Source: JABFSC01 sp031389045
GTDB lineage: Bacteria; Desulfobacterota; Binatia; Bin18
Length of the DNA: 31,549 nucleotides
Direction: 5' to 3'
Assembly: GCA_031389045.1 (NCBI GenBank)
Contig: JANMSE010000027.1
Coordinates: forward strand, 1-31,549
The notes beneath the pieces are model-generated. The model did not search any database, was not told where the DNA came from, and was given only the letters and a program-made list of their open reading frames with translations. Position 1 is the stretch's first letter, and each line of letters begins with the position of its first letter. This document shows, one piece after another, positions 23,135-31,549 of this stretch. The position numbers were made by a program, and so were the translations under genes.

Positions 23135-24410
23135 TGCCAAGTGCCTCAAGATTGTTGATAGTTGCTTCCAACCCAACGACCACAGCATCGTCGCCATGTA
23201 GAAGCGTCCGTAGTTTGTTGAGCCGCGTCCGTGCAGTTTCCAGGTCGCCAGTTTCAAGAGCATCCTCGACGGAGGAGATCGCCTCAGTGGCGGGCAAGGC
23301 TCTGGCGGCAGTTCCCATGATGTGCTCCAGCACATAGTTCGCATCTAGCCCATAAGCCTGTCCACAACGTTCCAGGACGAGGCGGTTTCCTTCTTGACGG
23401 AGAAGCAGCAGCTTATCCGGTTGGACTTCGCCGATAATCTGCGGCGAATGTGTCGTTGTAACAAACTGACATTTCGGAAAAGCGGCCGTTAGTCGCGAAA
23501 CAATTTCTCGCTGCCAACGAGGATGCATATGCAAGTCAAGCTCGTCGATGAGTACGATAGCCTGTGCGTCTTGGGCTGGATGATCGAGATTAGGGTTAGC
23601 CTGAGCCAATCGGCGGGTGAGGTCGATCAGCACGGCGAGAAGCCCGCGCTCACCATCTGAGAGCTGGCTCAGATCGAGAGTCACCCCACACTTGTCCACG
23701 ACGAGCCTGGGCTTGTCCCCGGTTTCTACTCGAAGGTTACGGAACTCACCTAGGAAGGCAGGAAGTGCCTGCTCGACGGCTCGGTTAGCGCGTGCGGGCT
23801 TCCCGTCTGTCTCTTCGAGCACGGCTTCCTTGCGCCAGAGCAGGGCGGCCTCACCAAGACGCAGTTCACGATCGTCGAGTGCTTCAGCATAGGCAGCGCC
23901 GATTCCTCCAGCTGCCCGTGCTTTGCTCCTACCTCCCCGGTCCAGGACAAGCGAGCGATGAGCGGAGTAGTAGATGACCAGCGGCATACTGCCAACGTTG
24001 TGATTGTTTTGCGTTACTGACGCGTCCAGGCTAACTTCGTACTTGTCAGGTGTATCGACAGCGTGCTCGCGTGGTCGTCCATCTTCGTCAGTGCTTGGCA
24101 CGAACTCGGCCGTATTCTTCTGGACGATACACGTCGCTTTCTTGCCCCCAGTATCAAGGCCAACTTCTACTTCCGCACGGAGGTAAGGCCACCCTCGCGC
24201 AATGTCTTCCGACTGGAACAAGAGATTCTTTGCGGACTTTTTTACGAACTTGACGAGTATATGGGAAAGCAGTACCCGGAGCGCCCAGAGCACACTTGTT
24301 TTACCCACGCCGTTTTCGCCGACAATAAGAGTGAATCTAGGATCGAACTCAATGGAGGTACGGCTCGTGAATCCGCGGTATTGCTCGACGGTGAGGCTTT
24401 TTAAGATCAT
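23109..24410 (-). CDS. ptuA: AAA ATPase of PtuA/OLD-like type (Septu-like defence)
   Basis: Protein of 433 residues of the ABC-like AAA_15/AAA_21 group. It has an N-terminal RecF/SMC-type start (LKSLTVEQYRGF), Walker A GENGVGKT at 31-38, an ABC-type signature (QLSDGERGLLAVL), Walker B VLIDELD at about 286-292, and an H-loop TTHSPQIIG. With the HNH protein encoded next, this is the PtuA-PtuB arrangement of the Septu anti-phage system, where the ATPase holds the nuclease in check until nucleotide levels change. The gene starts inside the hsdS stop (ATGA overlap), so it is tightly coupled to the type I system. No reverse transcriptase is nearby, so this is not a retron. Confidence 0.85.
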   Translation of the reverse strand: MILKSLTVEQYRGFTSRTSIEFDPRFTLIVGENGVGKTSVLWALRVLLSHILVKFVKKSAKNLLFQSEDIARGWPYLRAEVEVGLDTGGKKATCIVQKNTAEFVPSTDEDGRPREHAVDTPDKYEVSLDASVTQNNHNVGSMPLVIYYSAHRSLVLDRGGRSKARAAGGIGAAYAEALDDRELRLGEAALLWRKEAVLEETDGKPARANRAVEQALPAFLGEFRNLRVETGDKPRLVVDKCGVTLDLSQLSDGERGLLAVLIDLTRRLAQANPNLDHPAQDAQAIVLIDELDLHMHPRWQREIVSRLTAAFPKCQFVTTTHSPQIIGEVQPDKLLLLRQEGNRLVLERCGQAYGLDANYVLEHIMGTAARALPATEAISSVEDALETGDLETARTRLNKLRTLLHGDDAVVVGLEATINNLEALGNATYSEKE

Positions 24411-25699
24411 ACAGCACCTTCCAGTGTAAGTTTTCCCGTCACCGCCGCCGCAATCAGAGCAGCACGGCGCTCTTTCAGCAATCCTATTGTTCGCTCTGTC
24501 GCTGCGTGCAAGGCATCCAGCTTGGCGGTTTCTTTCTCAATGTGGGCGACGATGGCGCGTTGCTCGGAAAGTGAAGGAACTGGGAGGAAGACCTCAAAAA
24601 ATCCCTCAGGGTAAAGGCGCAGACGAGATGACCACACCCCTTTCGAATAGCGAGTTACTTCTTTGGCAAAGTTCGGGGTGCGGACCAACGCATCCACATA
24701 ATCTCCTAACAGTTCATGGCTTAGGACGTATACATGGTAGGCGGGGCTAACGATTCCATCAATTGGCGAAACTCCCATCGCACCCATCCATGCCCACAAT
24801 GTGTTGATGACCAAATCCCCTTGATAACATAGCTTATAGCCTTCAGTCGTTTCGGCCTCAAACATGTTCACATCTTTCTCTGAGCGTGGGGTAACGCCAG
24901 TGATGTGAGAAACCGTTAGCATCTCCTCCTCGCCAGTCTCCGAACGGTCGTCACGTTCTTTGAAAAGCCATCGCGCGCGTTCGATTCGCCAATGCTCCGG
25001 AATCTCACCGAGCCAAGGGATGCCGGAGTCGCGGAGAGAAACAGTAGGAACGAGGCCGCGGGTGACGGCACGGGTGATGAGCGCACGCCGTTTCTCCGCC
25101 AATAGCCCCAGCACGCGCTCTTTCGCCGCCACCAGCCCATCCAGTCGCGCTGTCTCTCGGTCTAGGTAGTTGGCGATGGCACGTTGGTGTGATGCTTCAG
25201 GCAACCATGTCCACATCTCACCGAACTTCTCGACCGTGAAGTGCGAGATCGTCGACCTGTTGCAGAGGACATCAAACCAGCCCTGTGCCGCAGCGTGATG
25301 AAGTACGTATGCCAGGAACCGTTGCTCTGCATTCGCGCGACCCCGCACAAGGTGTAGGGCATTCTGGATGATCGTCTGTACAGGAGGTTGTTCCGAGACG
25401 AGTGCCGCTCGGCCGACCTCGCCACCCTCGCACACAAGAAGATCGCCAGCCTTCACCTCCAATCCTGAAATCTCGGCCAGCGACGCCCACATGGTCGGGA
25501 GATCGGATAACCTTACGCCGTTCCACTGAACATGCTGAGCCTTTAGGTAGGGAACTTCGACGTCATCAGCCGATGCCGGAGTGTTCTGCAGCATCTTTCC
25601 GAGATTGATAGAGAAGGGACGTTTGAGTTGCTGCTGGCTCCAACCTGCTGCCGCGCACGGCTGCCAGGGAGCCCGATGCGCTCTCGGGGTGCCTGTCAC
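24407..25699 (-). CDS. hsdS: Type I restriction-modification specificity subunit
   Basis: Protein of 430 residues that recognises the bipartite DNA target for both methylation and restriction. It has the usual two halves. The first target-recognition domain (about 1-165) is followed by a conserved helix (QRAIANYLDRETARLDGLVAAKERVLGLLAEKRRALI). The second domain begins at GIPWLGEIPEHWRIER and ends with an almost identical helix (EQRAIVAHIEKETAKLDALHAATERTIGLLKERRAALI). The start is GTG at 25699 and overlaps the hsdM stop by four bases; the stop overlaps the ATPase start by four bases. The target sequence cannot be predicted. Confidence 0.93.
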   Translation of the reverse strand: MTGTPRAHRAPWQPCAAAGWSQQQLKRPFSINLGKMLQNTPASADDVEVPYLKAQHVQWNGVRLSDLPTMWASLAEISGLEVKAGDLLVCEGGEVGRAALVSEQPPVQTIIQNALHLVRGRANAEQRFLAYVLHHAAAQGWFDVLCNRSTISHFTVEKFGEMWTWLPEASHQRAIANYLDRETARLDGLVAAKERVLGLLAEKRRALITRAVTRGLVPTVSLRDSGIPWLGEIPEHWRIERARWLFKERDDRSETGEEEMLTVSHITGVTPRSEKDVNMFEAETTEGYKLCYQGDLVINTLWAWMGAMGVSPIDGIVSPAYHVYVLSHELLGDYVDALVRTPNFAKEVTRYSKGVWSSRLRLYPEGFFEVFLPVPSLSEQRAIVAHIEKETAKLDALHAATERTIGLLKERRAALIAAAVTGKLTLEGAV

Positions 25700-27678
25700 T
25701 CTGCAACCTCCCGCAACAGCCGCATGATCTCCTCCTCGGCTTGCTTCAACTCCGCGTCGATCTCTTCCAGCGGACGCGGCGGTGTGTACTCGTAGAAGTG
25801 GCGATTGAAGTTAATTTCATAGCCGATTTTATCTTTGCCGCGATCCGTCCACGCGTCGGGCACGTGGGGTTGCACTTCGCGCTCGAAGTAGGTGTCGATG
25901 TCGTCCTTGAGCGGAATGTTCTCGAAATCGCGCAGGTCAGAGTCGGGTTCGTAGCTCTTCGCCTCAAGCCTGACAGGTGCAGCGGTCGGGTCTTTATCGG
26001 CAAACACAGAACGAAATAATTTGTGCTCTGGAGCTTTCCAGCGGGATTTCCGGCTCTTCAACAGAGTTTCGATTTTCTCAGCAACGGTATTCCAATCAAG
26101 TAACGGGTCGCGACCAAGAGCCTTGTCGATGGCTTGTACATCGTCGAGCAAGTGCGGGCAGGCGTCGAGGAAGCGAGCCTTGTCTTCGACGGTCATCTGA
26201 TAGCGCAAGCGCAGCGGGCGCTCGACAGTCACGCGGGTGTGGCCGAAGTCGGCGTTGTCGAAGATCTTCGACGTGTCACCGTCACTGAACCGACCGTAGA
26301 GCTGCACAATCTCGGCGATCTGGTCGCGCCCGTCCTCCTTCTCGCCGATCTTGCGGCGCTTGTCGCCAAGGCTACGGCGCATGGGGACATAGAAGGCGCG
26401 GGCGTCGAGGAGCTGGATTTTGCCCTTGCGGCGCATCTCTTTACGGTTGGTCACAATCCAGATGTAGGTGCCAATGCCGGTGTTGTAAAACATCTGCTCC
26501 GGCAGGGCGATGATCGCCTCCAGCCAGTCGTTCTCAATGATCCACTTGCGGATGTCACTCTCGCCCGATCCCGCGCCACCAGTGAAGAGCGGCGAACCGC
26601 TGAAGACAATGGCCAAGCGTGAGCCGTGCTTATGTTGGTCGGGGAGCACGGACTCGAACTTGCTGACCATGTGCAGCAGGAAGAGCAACGACCCGTCGTT
26701 CACTCGTGGCAATCCCGCGCCGAAGCGACCGGCGAAACCACGCTTATCGTGTTCCTGCTGAATTTCTTTTTGCTGTTTCTTCCAGTCCACACCGAAAGGC
26801 GGGTTGGCGAGCAAGTAGTCAAAGGTCTCATCCGGGAACCGATCCTCAGTAAAACTGTCACCGAAGCGCACGTTATCGCCGCTGCCGTTGTGATCCACCT
26901 GCTTCATCAGCATGTCGGACGCAGCCGTCGCAAAGGCGCGCTTGTTGTAGTCTTGCCCGTAGACGAAGAGCCTGGCCGCCGAGTGATGTTCGCGCAGATA
27001 GTTCTGCGCCTCGGCCAGCATACCACCAGTGCCGCAGGCGGGATCGAGCAGTGTACGCACAGTGCCAGGCGTGGCAAGGAGATTATCATCGTTGATGAAC
27101 AGCAAGTTCACCATCAAGCGGATCACCTCGCGCGGTGTGAAGTGGTCACCAGCGGTCTCATTCGCTAGTTCATTGAAACGGCGGATGAGGTTCTCGAAGA
27201 TCAGCCCCATCTCCTCGTTTGGTACTGAGTCGGGATGCAGGTTCACGTCGCAGAACTTGGAGACGACGAGATAGAGAATGTTCGCTTCCCGCATTTTCTC
27301 GATTTCGCTCTCGAACTCGAAAAAATCGAAGATGGTGCGGACGTTGGCCGAGAACCCCTTAGTGTAGCTGACGAGATGTTTCTCAATGTTGTCCGGGTCA
27401 CCTTTCAGTTTCTCAAACGTCAGCGGCGAGTGATTGTGGAAACGCTGGCCCGCGGCTTTATTGAGGAGCTTGTCGATGGCGTCGGCGTTTAACCTCCCAC
27501 CCTTCCGTCTTTCATGCTCCGCGAGTACCTTCGCTTTCGTCGGCGCGAGCACGCAATCGAAGCGGCGGAGCACCGTCATCGGCAACATCACGCGCTCGTA
27601 TTGCGGTGGACGGTACGGCCCGCGCAAGAGGTCCGCGATCTGCCATATAAAGTTCGTCAGTTCGTGATGGTTCGCCAT
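25696..27678 (-). CDS. hsdM: Type I restriction-modification methyltransferase subunit
   Basis: Protein of 660 residues that transfers a methyl group from S-adenosylmethionine to adenine N6 in the target. An N-terminal helical domain (FIWQIADLLRGPYRPPQYERVMLPM) is followed by the methyltransferase core with GDHFTPREVIRLM, SAM-binding DPACGTGG at 212-219 and catalytic NPPF at 292-295. A longer C-terminal part contains a helical tail. Its first position suggests that methylation is made before restriction, the usual protection for the host. The ATG at 27678 is 143 bases from the divergent putA start. Confidence 0.95.
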   Translation of the reverse strand: MANHHELTNFIWQIADLLRGPYRPPQYERVMLPMTVLRRFDCVLAPTKAKVLAEHERRKGGRLNADAIDKLLNKAAGQRFHNHSPLTFEKLKGDPDNIEKHLVSYTKGFSANVRTIFDFFEFESEIEKMREANILYLVVSKFCDVNLHPDSVPNEEMGLIFENLIRRFNELANETAGDHFTPREVIRLMVNLLFINDDNLLATPGTVRTLLDPACGTGGMLAEAQNYLREHHSAARLFVYGQDYNKRAFATAASDMLMKQVDHNGSGDNVRFGDSFTEDRFPDETFDYLLANPPFGVDWKKQQKEIQQEHDKRGFAGRFGAGLPRVNDGSLLFLLHMVSKFESVLPDQHKHGSRLAIVFSGSPLFTGGAGSGESDIRKWIIENDWLEAIIALPEQMFYNTGIGTYIWIVTNRKEMRRKGKIQLLDARAFYVPMRRSLGDKRRKIGEKEDGRDQIAEIVQLYGRFSDGDTSKIFDNADFGHTRVTVERPLRLRYQMTVEDKARFLDACPHLLDDVQAIDKALGRDPLLDWNTVAEKIETLLKSRKSRWKAPEHKLFRSVFADKDPTAAPVRLEAKSYEPDSDLRDFENIPLKDDIDTYFEREVQPHVPDAWTDRGKDKIGYEINFNRHFYEYTPPRPLEEIDAELKQAEEEIMRLLREVAE

Positions 27679-27791
27679 GATGGCGGTAAACTACCGGAGG
27701 CGGGGAAAAATTGCCAATTCGAGCCTCCCGCGCAAGGAACGTTTTCCAGGACAACAGCCGCACTCCCAATTCCCCCCGAATTCCCCCGCGC

Positions 27792-27797
27792 TATACT
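27792..27797 (+). promoter_or_regulatory. Possible -10 box for putA
   Basis: TATACT, one base away from the TATAAT consensus, lies 24 bases before the putA GTG start. No good -35 hexamer is found at the usual spacing, so an activator may be needed or the match may be chance. Confidence 0.25.
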
Positions 27798-27821
27798 GAC
27801 ACCGCCGGAAGGAGGAACGAC

Positions 27822-30812
27822 GTGGCACTATCGGACGAGATTGAACAACAGACGCAGGTGATTGGTCGAGAGATTTTCGCGCGGTTGCATACCGAAGCGC
27901 CCTCGGTGTTTCACTTCTCTTGGTGGGATGAAAAGATTCTCGAATGGTGCATGCGTGACGAAGCGCTCAAAGTGCAGATGTTTCGCTTTATCGATGTCCT
28001 GCCCATGCTCAAGACGGGGGAGCAGGTCGCGCGGCATTTGCAAGAGTATTTTCTCGATCACCAGGAGCTGTTTCCCATCGCGGTCCAATGGGGATTGAAT
28101 GTCGCCTCGCTCGGTACCGCTCCGGCTCGTGCCGTCGCGCTCGCTGTGCGACGCAATGCCACCCGCATGGCACAACGGTTCATCGCTGGCGCGACACCCG
28201 GAGAAGCGCTGACCGCGATTCGCAAGCTCCGTCGTCAATCCCTCGCTTTTACTCTTGATCTGCTCGGCGAGGCAACTCTCAGTGAGGAAGAAGCCACGGC
28301 CTACGAGCATCGGTATCTCGAGCTCTTGTCCTCATTAAGCACCACGGCGGAGAGTTGGGAGCCGGTCGAGTTGATTGATACCGACCACACCGGACCGATC
28401 CCACGCGTCCAGGTGTCCGTGAAGTTGACGGCCCTTTATTCCCAATATGATGCCATTGATCCCGACCACTGCGCCGCCCGCGTGAAAGCACGGCTCCGCT
28501 CCATTTTGCGTAAGGCTAAGGAAGTCGGGGCCTCTGTCACCGTGGATATGGAACAGTATCGCTATAAGGACCTGACCCTGCGGATTTTCCGGGAGATTCT
28601 TGATGAGGAGGAGTTTCGCGCCTGGTCGCACGGCGGCATCGTGCTGCAAGCCTATCTGCGGGATACCGAGCAAGACCTGCACGACCTGCTGGCATGGGTC
28701 AAGACGCGCGGCACTCCTGTCGGGGTGCGGCTCGTACGCGGAGCCTACTGGGACTATGAAACGGTCGCCGCGCAACAACGCCATTGGCCGATTCCGGTCT
28801 TTACGCGCAAGTGGGAAACGGATCGCAATTTCGAGCGTCTGGTGACACGCATTCTCGAACACGCCGCCCTGTTACGTCCGGCGATCGCCACGCATAACAT
28901 TCGGTCGCTCGCCTATGCGTTAGCCACGGCGCGACAAGTGGGACTTCCAGAACGCGCCGTGGAGTTCCAAATGCTCTATGGCATGGGCGATGCCATCAAG
29001 GCGACCTTGGTGCAGTTGGGACAGCGCGTGCGGGTCTATGCGCCGTGTGGAGAATTACTGCCGGGCATGGGTTACCTGGTGCGACGGCTGTTGGAGAATA
29101 CCTCGAACGATTCCTTTCTGCGCCAAGGCTTTGTCGAGCATACCGCCATTGCGGAGTTATTGCGCAGTCCCGATGAACATCGCGATGAACATCGCCTTGA
29201 AGAAGGCGCTTCGGCGGAGCGCTTCGGGGGCGCCTCTCACGGCCTGTTCCACAACGAACCGGAATTGGATTTCGCTCAGGCGGACGCGCGCGCGCGTTTT
29301 CGCGAGGCGCTTGTGCATGTGCGCACCCAGCTTGGCCGCACGTACCCCGTGGTCATCGACAACCAAGAACTCACGACCGCGGCGGAGATTCTTTCCCGCA
29401 ATCCTTCCCGGCCAGACGAGATCGTTGGCCGCGTTGCGCGGGCAGGGATTCCTGAAGCGGAACGCAGCGTCACCGTCGCCCTGGGCGCACTGCCCACATG
29501 GCGCGCGCTGCCAGCTTCGGAACGAGCCGGATTTCTTTTCCGGGCCGCGGACGAGATGCGCGTGCGCCGCCTCGAGTTGGCGGCTTGGGCAGTGGTGGAA
29601 GCCGCGAAGCCGTGGCGGGAAGCCGATGCCGATGTGTGTGAAGCCATCGACTATCTCTCGTATTATGCCCACGAAATGCTGCGGCTGGCCCCGCCGCGCC
29701 ATAAGGATGACCTCCCCGGTGAGGTGAATACGTATGAGTATCAATCGCGCGGGGTCGCCGTGGTCATCGCGCCGTGGAACTTTCCGCTGGCGATTCTGAC
29801 CGGAATGACCGCTGCCGCCTTGGTGGCCGGTAACACGGTCATTATGAAACCCGCCGAGCAGACATCGGTGGTCGCCGCCAAACTGATGGAGATTTTTCGT
29901 CAGGTCGCGCTGCCGAGTGGAGTGCTGAGTTATCTCCCTGGAGTTGGGGAAGAGGTCGGCGCACACCTGGTGACGCATCCACAGGTCAATGTGATTGCCT
30001 TCACCGGGTCACAAGCAGTGGGGCTTCAGCTCAATGCGGTGGCGGCTCAGACCCGCGAAGGCCAACGGGGGATCAAGAAAGTGATCGCGGAGTTGGGGGG
30101 CAAGAACGCGATGATCATCGATGACGATGCCGATCTTGATGAAGCCGTACTGGGCACCGTGGCCTCGGCTTTTGGCTATGCCGGGCAAAAGTGTTCCGCG
30201 TGCTCGCGGGTGATTATCCTTGCTCCCGTCTACGACCAATTTCTCCAGCGGTTGGTGGACGCGACGCGCAGCCTCCGCGTTGGTCCGGCTGAGGACCCAG
30301 GAACCTTCGTCCCGCCACTGATTGACGACGACGCCTGCCAGAAAGTGCGGCGCTACGTCGCTATCGGAAAACAGGAAGGACGCGTTGTCCTGGAAATGGA
30401 AACGCCTCAGGTGGGCACTTTCGTTGGACCAGTCATTGTGGCTGATGTCGCGCCTCACTCGACGCTCGCGCAAGAGGAAATCTTTGGTCCGGTGCTGACC
30501 GTGCTGAAAGCTAAGGACTTTGACGATGCCTTGGCCATTGCCTTGGATACGCCGTATGCCTTGACCGGCGGGCTCTACTCGCGCAGTCCCGCGCATATTG
30601 AGCAAGCCCGACAGACGTTTCGCGTCGGCAATCTGTATATCAATCGCAGAATTACTGGGGCGATCGTGGGGCGTCAACCTTTTGGGGGCTTGGGACTTTC
30701 CGGCATTGGGTCCAAGGCTGGAGGGCCAGATTATCTGTTGCAGTTCCTGGAACCGCGCGTGATCACGGAGAATACGTTACGGCGCGGATTCGCCCCACTC
30801 CGTCGCGGATGA
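27822..30812 (+). CDS. putA: Bifunctional proline dehydrogenase / L-glutamate gamma-semialdehyde dehydrogenase
   Basis: Protein of 996 residues that oxidises proline to glutamate in two steps. The FAD-dependent proline dehydrogenase barrel comes first (VDMEQYRYKDLTLRIF, RLVRGAYWDYE, ATHNIRSLAYAL, EFQMLYGMGD, and YAPCGELLPGMGYLVRRLLENTSN). The aldehyde dehydrogenase follows, with VVIAPWNFPLAI, NVIAFTGSQAVG, the ELGGKNA glutamate region and catalytic Cys791 in GYAGQKCSACSR. There is no N-terminal DNA-binding domain, so it is probably not its own repressor. I chose GTG 27822 because GGAAGGAGG stands close upstream; an in-frame TTG at 27711 would add 37 residues that look non-coding. It is probably membrane-associated, passing electrons to quinone. 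Confidence 0.95.
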   Translation: MALSDEIEQQTQVIGREIFARLHTEAPSVFHFSWWDEKILEWCMRDEALKVQMFRFIDVLPMLKTGEQVARHLQEYFLDHQELFPIAVQWGLNVASLGTAPARAVALAVRRNATRMAQRFIAGATPGEALTAIRKLRRQSLAFTLDLLGEATLSEEEATAYEHRYLELLSSLSTTAESWEPVELIDTDHTGPIPRVQVSVKLTALYSQYDAIDPDHCAARVKARLRSILRKAKEVGASVTVDMEQYRYKDLTLRIFREILDEEEFRAWSHGGIVLQAYLRDTEQDLHDLLAWVKTRGTPVGVRLVRGAYWDYETVAAQQRHWPIPVFTRKWETDRNFERLVTRILEHAALLRPAIATHNIRSLAYALATARQVGLPERAVEFQMLYGMGDAIKATLVQLGQRVRVYAPCGELLPGMGYLVRRLLENTSNDSFLRQGFVEHTAIAELLRSPDEHRDEHRLEEGASAERFGGASHGLFHNEPELDFAQADARARFREALVHVRTQLGRTYPVVIDNQELTTAAEILSRNPSRPDEIVGRVARAGIPEAERSVTVALGALPTWRALPASERAGFLFRAADEMRVRRLELAAWAVVEAAKPWREADADVCEAIDYLSYYAHEMLRLAPPRHKDDLPGEVNTYEYQSRGVAVVIAPWNFPLAILTGMTAAALVAGNTVIMKPAEQTSVVAAKLMEIFRQVALPSGVLSYLPGVGEEVGAHLVTHPQVNVIAFTGSQAVGLQLNAVAAQTREGQRGIKKVIAELGGKNAMIIDDDADLDEAVLGTVASAFGYAGQKCSACSRVIILAPVYDQFLQRLVDATRSLRVGPAEDPGTFVPPLIDDDACQKVRRYVAIGKQEGRVVLEMETPQVGTFVGPVIVADVAPHSTLAQEEIFGPVLTVLKAKDFDDALAIALDTPYALTGGLYSRSPAHIEQARQTFRVGNLYINRRITGAIVGRQPFGGLGLSGIGSKAGGPDYLLQFLEPRVITENTLRRGFAPLRRG

Positions 30813-31019
30813 GTTGGGCGCACGTCACTGGCGGAGCAACACCCCCTTAATGACCGGTGGCTACCCCTCTCCACCTTCATCACGGGTAAAGACTCCCTCC
30901 TCGCCCTCGACGACCAGCTTCATCTCGAAGTTTCTCGCGGTTGGGCTCTCCACCATGAGGGGAGATAGAAGAGTGATCACGCTATGGGCAGCGACCTTGA
31001 TGGAGAAGGAAGAATAGCA

Positions 31020-31430
31020 ATGATCCAATCACCAACAACCGGAGGAACCGGACGGTGCCTGTGCGGGGCGGTCCAGTATCGTTACGATGGCGAACCGACC
31101 ACCATCGGACTCTGCCAATGTGAACGCTGTCAACGGCAGTCGGGATCGGCCTTTCTCATTGGTGTCATTTTTCCCAAGGAGGCCGTGACAATTGTGGGTC
31201 CGCTGGCCACGTATGAGGCAAAGGTTGATGGTGAGCAGCGGCTCTGGCGTCACTTTTGTCCGACCTGCGGCTCAGCGATCTCCATCACCCTTGAACGGTA
31301 TCCAGAGATTCGCTCCATGATGGGTGGGACCTTGGATGTGATGCATTGTTTGATAGCCGCCATGTCAACCACCGATACCTGGCCGCTGTCGAAGAAAAAC
31401 GAGGAATACATAACCATCTGCTCCGGATAG
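31020..31430 (+). CDS. GFA-family (CENP-V/glutathione-dependent formaldehyde-activating enzyme-like) protein, possibly frameshifted at the 3' end
   Basis: Zinc-binding beta-fold protein. Cys13 and Cys15 (CLCGAV), Cys32, Cys34 and Cys37 (CQCERCQ) and Cys80 and Cys83 (CPTCGS) match the GFA zinc ligands. Its substrate is unknown; most relatives are not proven formaldehyde-activating enzymes. The ATG at 31020 follows AAGGAAG. The first 106 residues end in GGTLD, a conserved point, after which the family normally continues with a second Asp and an H-x-W/F segment. Here the frame continues into an unlike tail (VMHCLIAAMST) and stops at 31430. In the +2 frame the sequence reads DALFDSRHVNHRYLAAVEE and stays open to the window end, so a two-base frame change near 31338 is possible. 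Bases 31431-31549 hold no other clear gene. Confidence 0.75.
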   Translation: MIQSPTTGGTGRCLCGAVQYRYDGEPTTIGLCQCERCQRQSGSAFLIGVIFPKEAVTIVGPLATYEAKVDGEQRLWRHFCPTCGSAISITLERYPEIRSMMGGTLDVMHCLIAAMSTTDTWPLSKKNEEYITICSG

Positions 31431-31549
31431 GAGAGTCTCCGGTAAAAGAGCGGTTTCTCCCCGATAATAAGGACCATGGTGATGGAATGCAGATCCGCAT
31501 CCAAGAGCAGCAGATTTTCGTTACCCCGGTTGTGCCTGATGACCTCTGC

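Noticed and set aside
23135..23344. Longer start for the HNH nuclease at 23344
   Set aside because: The added 70 residues are an out-of-frame reading of the ATPase C-terminus and do not look like protein; ATG 23134 begins the family-like part.
22433..24410. Retron with PtuA/PtuB effectors
   Set aside because: No reverse transcriptase motif (YxDD region) or candidate msr-msd RNA is seen near the pair; the neighbours are hsd genes.
30861..30956. Minus-strand 31-codon ORF (MVESPTARNFEM...)
   Set aside because: It has a plausible composition but no ribosome site and no family; too short to support.
30814..31017. Plus-strand ORF of 67 residues after putA
   Set aside because: No ribosome site, low-complexity Ser/Pro/Thr content, and no known family; it appears to be a chance frame.

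Overview
The window looks like one end of a contig from an uncultured, fairly GC-rich Gram-negative bacterium. The gene content is a secreted DUF1329 protein, an F420-type luciferase-like oxidoreductase, two kinds of CoA-transferase, a non-secreted gamma-glutamyltransferase family protein, a YgiM/TIGR04211 SH3 protein and a long PutA. This mix resembles deltaproteobacterial-type lineages such as Binatota or Desulfobacterota relatives. That placement is an inference from gene content only. No rRNA, tRNA or CRISPR array was seen.

Layout. 1-990: an intact IS982-type insertion sequence whose terminal repeat is the first base of the window. 1046-8936, all minus strand: an F420-type oxidoreductase, a Uma2 nuclease, then (in transcription order) a HIT-like protein, a zinc alcohol dehydrogenase, an acetyl-CoA hydrolase/transferase and the housekeeping run pgpA-cinA-thpR-recA. 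9034-12637, plus strand: a membrane-anchored FxLYD-like protein, a DUF433 protein, a RelB/RelE-type toxin-antitoxin pair, a fused two-domain CoA-transferase, a small doubtful ORF and the SH3 protein. 12733-14905, minus: gamma-glutamyltransferase and a YkvA/DUF1232 protein. 15284-18936, plus: the DUF1329 protein, then an OmpR-type response regulator with its sensor kinase. 18941-27678, minus: a defence operon. 27822-31549, plus: proline-catabolic PutA and a GFA-family protein that may be frameshifted.

The most interesting coding region is the defence operon. It reads hsdM-hsdS-(AAA ATPase)-(HNH nuclease)-(BrnA-like)-hsdR. A complete type I restriction-modification system is split by a PtuA/PtuB (Septu-like) pair and an orphan BrnA-type regulator. 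The first four genes are joined by 4-, 4- and 26-base overlaps, so they are almost certainly co-expressed.

The most interesting non-coding signal is a set of six intergenic repeat loci (about 4349-4500, 6241-6308, 7569-7596, 12677-12732, 14517-14600 and 16657-16785). Most have a 7-base period, several are arranged as inverted arms able to form long hairpins, and every one touches or lies within a few bases of a stop codon. In several cases the stop codon itself lies inside the repeat, and two unrelated proteins share the same C-terminal tail because the same repeat encodes it.
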